Below are positions 61,001 through 64,000 of a stretch of DNA of 64,000 bases, piece after piece. A model generated the notes under the pieces. That model had not been told where the DNA came from. It was given only the letters and a program-made list of their open reading frames with translations, and did not search any database. A program made the translations under genes and the position numbers. Numbering within the stretch: the stretch's first letter is position 1; every line of letters starts with the position of its first letter. The stretch lies in NCBI RefSeq assembly GCF_024519315.1, contig NZ_JANIIC010000042.1, forward strand, positions 1-64,000. Reading direction: 5' to 3'. The stretch comes from Streptomyces malaysiensis subsp. samsunensis (GTDB taxonomy: Bacteria > Actinomycetota > Actinomycetes > Streptomycetales > Streptomycetaceae).

Positions 61001-64000
61001 CACCGGTACGTACACCCCACCGGCCCTGACCACCGCGAGCTGGGCCACGACCAGCTCCACCGACCGGTCCATGAGCAGCGCCACCCGGTCCTCCGGCCGG
61101 AGGCCGGAGCGCAGCAGATGGCCCGCCAACCGCCCTGCCCAGTCGTCGAGTTGGGCGTAGCCGAGCGAGGTGGCGCCGTCGGTGACGGCGACGGCGTCCG
61201 GGGTGCTTCGGACCCGCTCGGCGAACAGCTCGGCCAGCGAGCCCTCCGGAAGCGGCCGGGCGGTGGCGTTCCACTCCCGTACGGCCCTTCGGCGCTCGGC
61301 CTCCGTCAGCAGCGGCAGCTCGTCCAGGGATTGCCCGGCGCCGTCCGCGATCCCGGTCAGCAGCGTCTCCAGATGGGCCGCCGCCCGCTCCACCGTGGCC
61401 GCGTCGAACAGCGCCGGATCGTAGGCGATGTCGAAGCCCAGCCGGTCGCCGAGATAGGCGCGCAGACACAGCGGGAAACTCGTGGCGTCCTCGGCCCGCA
61501 CCTCCAGGACACGGATCCCGGCACCGGCCGCCGACGCCTCGTCGAAGGGGTAGTTCTCGAACACCACCATGCTGTCGAAGAGCGCCTCACCGGCCGGGAG
61601 CGCGCTCAGGGCCTGGATCCGGGGGAGGGCGACGAAGTCGAAGCGGCGGGACTCGCTCTGCTGCTCCTGAAGCTCCCGCAGCCACTCCACGACCTCACGG
61701 CCGCCCTCGGCCACGGCCCGGGTGGGGACCGTGTTGATGAACATGCCGACCATCGTCTCCACGCCCGGCAGCCCCTCCGGACGGCCCGAGACGGTGGTGC
61801 CGAACACCACATCGCGCGCACCGGAGTACCGCGACAGCAGCAGCGCCCACGCCCCCTGCACCACCGTGTTGACCGTCAGCCCGCCGCCGCGCGCCGTCTC
61901 ACGCAGCCGGGCGGACACCTCCTCGGCCAGCTCCAGCCGGGTCAGCGCGGTCGAGGTGGTGCGGTGCGCCTCCCGGGGCGGCCGGTCGTACGGCAGCGGT
62001 GTGCGGATGCCGAACCCCGCCAGCACCTGGCGCCAGTGGCGCTCGGCCCGCTCCTGGTCCCGTTCGCGCAGCCAGCGCAGGAAGTCCCGGAACGGGCGGC
62101 GAGCGGGCGGCTGGGGGGTGCGCCCGGCGACGAGGGCCGCGTAGGTCTCGCACACCTCGGCGAAGATCTGCCCGGTGCTCCAGCCGTCGAGCATCAGATG
62201 GTGCGCGGTCCACACCAACATGACCTCGTCATCGGGCAGCCCGGCCACCGCGATCCGGCTCAGCGGGGCCGAGGTGAGCTCCATCCCGGCGGCGCGGTCC
62301 TCGGCCAGCAGCCGCCGCAGCGCCTCCTCCCGCCCGGACGGCGTCAGCCCCCGCCAGTCCATGCGCGCGGTGGGCAACTCGGCCCGGCGGTGGACGACCT
62401 GGACGGGCTCGGCGAGCCCCTCCCAGCGGACGGAGCTTCGTAGGACCGGCGTACGGTCCACCACCCGCCGCCAGGCGGCCGTGAAGGTGTCCGGGTCGGC
62501 GATCCCGCCGATGCGGACCGCGATCTGGTCGAAGTAGGCGCCACCGGTGGCAGCGCTGTCCACGAGGCCGTGGAAGAGCATCCCGGCCTGGAGCCCGGTC
62601 AGCGGATAGATGTCCTCCACCGTGCCGCCGTCACCGGCGATCAGATCCACCTGGCGCTGGTCGAGCCGGGCGAGCGGGTAGTCGGAGGGGGTGCGGCCCC
62701 CCGCGCCGGGCTCCGCGCAGTGCGCGACGATCTCCTCCAGCGCGGCCAGACAGCCGTCCGCGAGCCGGCGCACGGTCGCCTCGTCGTACATCCCGGCCGG
62801 ATAGCTCCAGCCCAGCTCCAGACGGCCGTCCTGGACCGCGCCGGTGACCTCCAGCAGATACGGCCGGGTCTCCCCGGGCGGGGCGTCCTGGCCGGTCACG
62901 GGGAGGGCGGCGCGGTACAGGCCCGGGGCCGCCGCGCTGTCGTCGTCCGCGGCCACATCCCACTGGCCGTGGTAGTTGAAGACGATCTGGGGCGAAGGAC
63001 CGCCCGGCAGCTCCCCGGCCGGGGAGCCGTCGGGGGCCAGATGGCGCAGCGCACCATGGCCGAGCCCGTGGTGCGGGACGGCGCGCAGCTGCTCCTTGAC
63101 CGACCGCAGGGTCTCGCGCCACTCCGCCCCGGCGTCGACGGCCAGCGCGAGCGGGTACTCGGCGGTGAACCAGCCGACGGTACGGGAGAGATCCAGGTCC
63201 GCGAAGAGATCCTCGCGGCCGTGCCCCTCCACCCCGATCAGCACCGTGTCCCCACCGGTCCAGCGCGCCAGGCTCCGGCCGAGCGCGGCGAGCAGCACCT
63301 CGTCGATCCGCGTCCGGTAGACACCGGGGACCTGGCGCAGCAGCGCCCCGGTCTCGGCGCGCCCGAGGACCGTGGTCACCGTGGCCGCCGTCCCATGGGT
63401 GTTGGGGCCCTCACGGTCGACGGGGAGGGTGGCGGGCGCCGAGCGTGCCACGCCCGTCCAGTAGGCCAGCTCGCCGTCGAGCCCACCGGAGCGCACATGC
63501 TCCGCCAGCCGGGCGGCCCACCGGGTGAAGGCGCTGCTCGCCGGGGGCAGGGTGGCCGCGCCACCGGCGGCGGCGCGGCGGTAGGCGGTCTCCAGATCGC
63601 CGAGCAGTACGCGCCAGGAGACGCCGTCCACCACCAGATGGTGGGCGGTGAGCAGCAACTCGGGCGGCCGCCCGGGGCCGAAGGCGAACAGCAGCACCCG
63701 CAGCACGGCCCCCTCGGCGATGTCCAGGCCCGTCTGGGCCGCGACCGTGGCCTCCCGTACGGCCTCCGCGCGTGCCGCGTCGTCCAGACCGGACAGGTCG
63801 TGCCGCTCCAGCACACCGCCGGGGGCGGCGGGGAGGACCTCCTGCCGCCACCGGCCGTCGACGGTCAGGAAGCGGGTGCGCAGCGCCGCGTGCTGCGCCA
63901 CCAGGGCGTCCACCGCCTGCCCCAGGGCGGCCTCGTCGAGGTCGCCGGTGAGTTCCAGCCGGTGGCTCATGGTGAAGTGGTGCCGGTCGCCGGGCCGCCG
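55055..64000 (-). CDS. Non-ribosomal peptide synthetase, [E]-C-A-T-C-A-T-E (5'-partial)
   Basis: The frame runs off the right edge; positions below count from the Met at 63970. Visible domains: an epimerisation domain (to about 435; HHLVVDGVSW, EGHGRE at 248-253, FNYHGQ), a condensation domain (about 450-885; HHLMLDGW), an adenylation domain (890-1380), carrier Ser1431, a condensation domain (1490-1925; HHIITDGW), an adenylation domain (1930-2430), carrier Ser2476, and a final epimerisation domain (2525-2971; HHLVIDGVSW). Following Stachelhaus positions, the first adenylation domain reads D-A-Y-W-W-G-G-T-F, close to valine codes; the second (D-A-L-L-I-G-S-V-V) I cannot assign. The first epimerised residue feeds a D-accepting condensation domain. 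There is no thioesterase: the chain ends on an epimerised residue, so release needs a separate enzyme. ATGA overlap with the exporter. Confidence 0.95.
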   Translation of the reverse strand, partial: RRPGDRHHFTMSHRLELTGDLDEAALGQAVDALVAQHAALRTRFLTVDGRWRQEVLPAAPGGVLERHDLSGLDDAARAEAVREATVAAQTGLDIAEGAVLRVLLFAFGPGRPPELLLTAHHLVVDGVSWRVLLGDLETAYRRAAAGGAATLPPASSAFTRWAARLAEHVRSGGLDGELAYWTGVARSAPATLPVDREGPNTHGTAATVTTVLGRAETGALLRQVPGVYRTRIDEVLLAALGRSLARWTGGDTVLIGVEGHGREDLFADLDLSRTVGWFTAEYPLALAVDAGAEWRETLRSVKEQLRAVPHHGLGHGALRHLAPDGSPAGELPGGPSPQIVFNYHGQWDVAADDDSAAAPGLYRAALPVTGQDAPPGETRPYLLEVTGAVQDGRLELGWSYPAGMYDEATVRRLADGCLAALEEIVAHCAEPGAGGRTPSDYPLARLDQRQVDLIAGDGGTVEDIYPLTGLQAGMLFHGLVDSAATGGAYFDQIAVRIGGIADPDTFTAAWRRVVDRTPVLRSSVRWEGLAEPVQVVHRRAELPTARMDWRGLTPSGREEALRRLLAEDRAAGMELTSAPLSRIAVAGLPDDEVMLVWTAHHLMLDGWSTGQIFAEVCETYAALVAGRTPQPPARRPFRDFLRWLRERDQERAERHWRQVLAGFGIRTPLPYDRPPREAHRTTSTALTRLELAEEVSARLRETARGGGLTVNTVVQGAWALLLSRYSGARDVVFGTTVSGRPEGLPGVETMVGMFINTVPTRAVAEGGREVVEWLRELQEQQSESRRFDFVALPRIQALSALPAGEALFDSMVVFENYPFDEASAAGAGIRVLEVRAEDATSFPLCLRAYLGDRLGFDIAYDPALFDAATVERAAAHLETLLTGIADGAGQSLDELPLLTEAERRRAVREWNATARPLPEGSLAELFAERVRSTPDAVAVTDGATSLGYAQLDDWAGRLAGHLLRSGLRPEDRVALLMDRSVELVVAQLAVVRAGGVYVPVDTRAPRDRRRTLLDQAGATVVLTPDEVAAAREYEPVAPAVPVHRDQLAYVMFTSGSTGVPKAVGVRHRDVAALALDRAFAGGGHERVPMHSPVAFDAATYEMWVPLLGGGRVVVTPGELDAAAVRRLVAGQEVTGLWLTAGLFRLLAQDAPDCFTGLREVWTGGDVVPAASVRRVLEHCPGLTVVDGYGPTETTTFATSFPMSRADEVPEVVPIGRPLDNMRVHVLDSALRIVPSGVVGELFIAGEGVARGYLGRPGPTAAAFLPDPYGPAGERMYRTGDLARRRPDGTVEFAGRADDQIKIRGFRIEPGEVEGVLAGHPEVADVAVVAREYGPGGKRLVAYVVAGGDAAVDGARLRAYAAERLPDYMVPSAVVPLDALPLGPTGKLDRAALPAPGPEIRRTPYRAPREGLEQAVAAVWAEVLEVERVGAGDSFFELGGDSILSLRLTSRLREVLEVEPSPRLVFTHPTLAALAEALDGKDGRAGDRPAPITPVPRDGELPLSYPQQRLWFLDSFAPDSAEYITPLALRMRGALDVDALGAALTALVARHESLRTTFDAVDGRGVQIVHDPWEIRLDPYDLSHLPTDEREMELAELLEYERARPFDLRRGPLLRTGLIRLGAQEHILSLTLHHIITDGWSTGVLTGDLGDLYRAALSGEPAALPPLPVHYADFAAWQRAELTAPRAEEELAYWTRQLAEVPPLEVPTDRPRPEVRTKYGATVEFTVPAEVSLRLEEFGRARGTTLFMTLVAASQILLARLSGGRDIAVGTVTSGRERAEVQRLIGFFVNTLVLRSTVDPRARFGDFLAEVRGTVLDAFAHQAVPFERVVDEVRPPRDTSRTPLFQAMVVLQNAPGRTLELPGLELADVELDTGTAAFDLTFEFAEAEGGVLRGLIGYSTDLFDAPTVQRMGTALRALLAGIAEDPERAVGALPLTTPAELRRTLVEWNDTGREVERATLRELFERQVAVSPDATAVRYGKGDLTFAELEVAANRLAHRLIGLGVGPERLVALVLPRSVEMLVAQLAVVKAGGAFLPVDPGYPKERVAFMLRDAAPSVVLDDAVSVWAEDGPAGPPPGRGLTPDHPAYVIYTSGSTGVPKAVVVTHAGLAGFSAAAVEHYGVRAGDRVLQFSSPSFDASVLELCVSLPRGAALVIGDEGPLLGERLAEVLDGQRITHALIPPAALATVPEAAWRAGLPDLRTLIVGGDACSAGLVDRWAPGRRMVNSYGPTEATVVSTWSEPLTAGSGAPPIGRPIPNTRVYVLDEALRPVPVGVAGELYVAGAGLARGYLGRPGLTAARFVADPFGPAGGRMYRTGDVVRWTGEGALRFLGRADDQVKVRGFRIEPGEVESALRRSPEVREAVVAVRETAPTPEQPSGGKRLVGYVVPAPGASPTAASLRDALGRTLPSHMVPSAFATLDALPLSANGKVDRRALPDPDVAPAASGADHVAPRTPMERRIADIWADVLGLERVGVADNFFELGGDSILSIQVVSRARQAGLRLTTKDLFTHQSVAALATVATAERDEGRAEPVTGSLPLTPIQDWFFATHTVNPHHFNQSTLLELHQEPDEKALEGALAALLVHHDALRTRFTEEGGQWRSHVPAPEADIAVLDRHDLSGLPAREADAAMEKAADALHADFGLGRGPLLRAALFRFGEARRPFLFLTAHHLVIDGVSWRILLDDLDIAYQQGVRGEPVDLGPKTTAFRDWARRLAEHVAEGALDHEADHWCGALDARPLPVDHQVAAPGAEIRTVPVTLDERDTEALLRSAPTAYRTRINDVLLAALALALSRWTGRERVSVELEGHGREDILDGVDLSRTVGWFTTMYPVSFELPDIPEGGPADWRGLVKSVRRRLRTVPGNGFGFGALRTFGPPALRERLSRDGAGPQIVFNYLGQWDARSARSQGGLVHAERGSFGQDHDPREAGSHLLEVVGAVQDGRLGFTWRYRPDVHERRTVESVAGDFAEALRRIAADCRGAV

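Noticed and set aside
55139..62443. Very long plus-strand open frames (1306 and 799 codons) over the NRPS
   Set aside because: They mirror NRPS codons in reverse and show no domain; the minus-strand NRPS is unambiguous.
1..64000. tRNA, rRNA, insertion sequences, phage or integrase genes
   Set aside because: No clover-leaf-like sequences with CCA context, rRNA segments, transposase or recombinase motifs were recognised on either strand.

Overview
The DNA is GC-rich (roughly 70-plus percent by eye), codons end almost always in G or C, many genes overlap by ATGA/GTGA, starts are often GTG or TTG, and TTA codons are very rare. With a helR-type gene, an MbtH protein, a polyketide synthase and a non-ribosomal peptide synthetase, this points to a Streptomyces-like actinomycete, in accessory (specialised-metabolism and envelope) chromosome. 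I saw no rRNA, tRNA, transposase or CRISPR array. All assignments come from reading the sequence; no database was searched.

Layout. 1-10452: a tightly overlapping operon for a PUFA/HglE-like iterative type I PKS (ketoreductase end of one subunit, a KS-AT-DH-PPTase subunit, a free ACP), an alpha/beta hydrolase with a Cys in the nucleophile position, a family-1 glycosyltransferase and a zinc-ribbon methyltransferase. The likely product is a glycosylated fatty-acyl or polyene-like chain. Three genes of this operon carry in-frame minisatellites. 10494-12280: a YraQ/YcgQ-type permease pair. 12346-18590 (minus): an SDR, a secreted GH3 beta-glucosidase, a secreted amidase-domain protein and a P450 divergent from a TetR regulator. 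19670-22696: a two-HTH regulator, an unusual intergenic region with a candidate structured RNA, and a glutathionyl-hydroquinone-reductase-like enzyme.

23160-29434: a compact NHLM-type peptide export locus: a 72-residue precursor with a double-glycine leader and a Cys-free Gly/Thr/Val core, an HlyD-like adaptor, a C39-peptidase ABC exporter and a second ABC exporter. No modification enzyme is present. This is the best candidate for an undescribed system. 29453-33973: a drug-efflux MFS protein, a GT-C membrane glycosyltransferase and a secreted CAP protein whose ribosome site is masked by a hairpin. 33975-38179: TetR, quinone oxidoreductase and a HelR/HelD-like RNA polymerase remodeller.

38110-43194: an exopolysaccharide-type locus that looks to be decaying: a frameshifted membrane-anchored gene, an intact UDP-GlcNAc 2-epimerase, the last piece of a GT2 synthase, a DUF2334 gene without its 5' end, and an intact lipoprotein glycoside hydrolase. 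43367-50271: an SRPBCC protein, a secreted GH84 hexosaminidase, an FAD oxidoreductase and a large discoidin + SMI1/KNR4 protein. 50344-64000: a peptide antibiotic/siderophore-type cluster edge: TetR, P450 plus 3Fe-4S ferredoxin behind a clear TetR-type operator, a DUF574-type methyltransferase, MbtH, an exporter, and the last two modules of an NRPS that ends in an epimerisation domain with no thioesterase and runs off the right edge.
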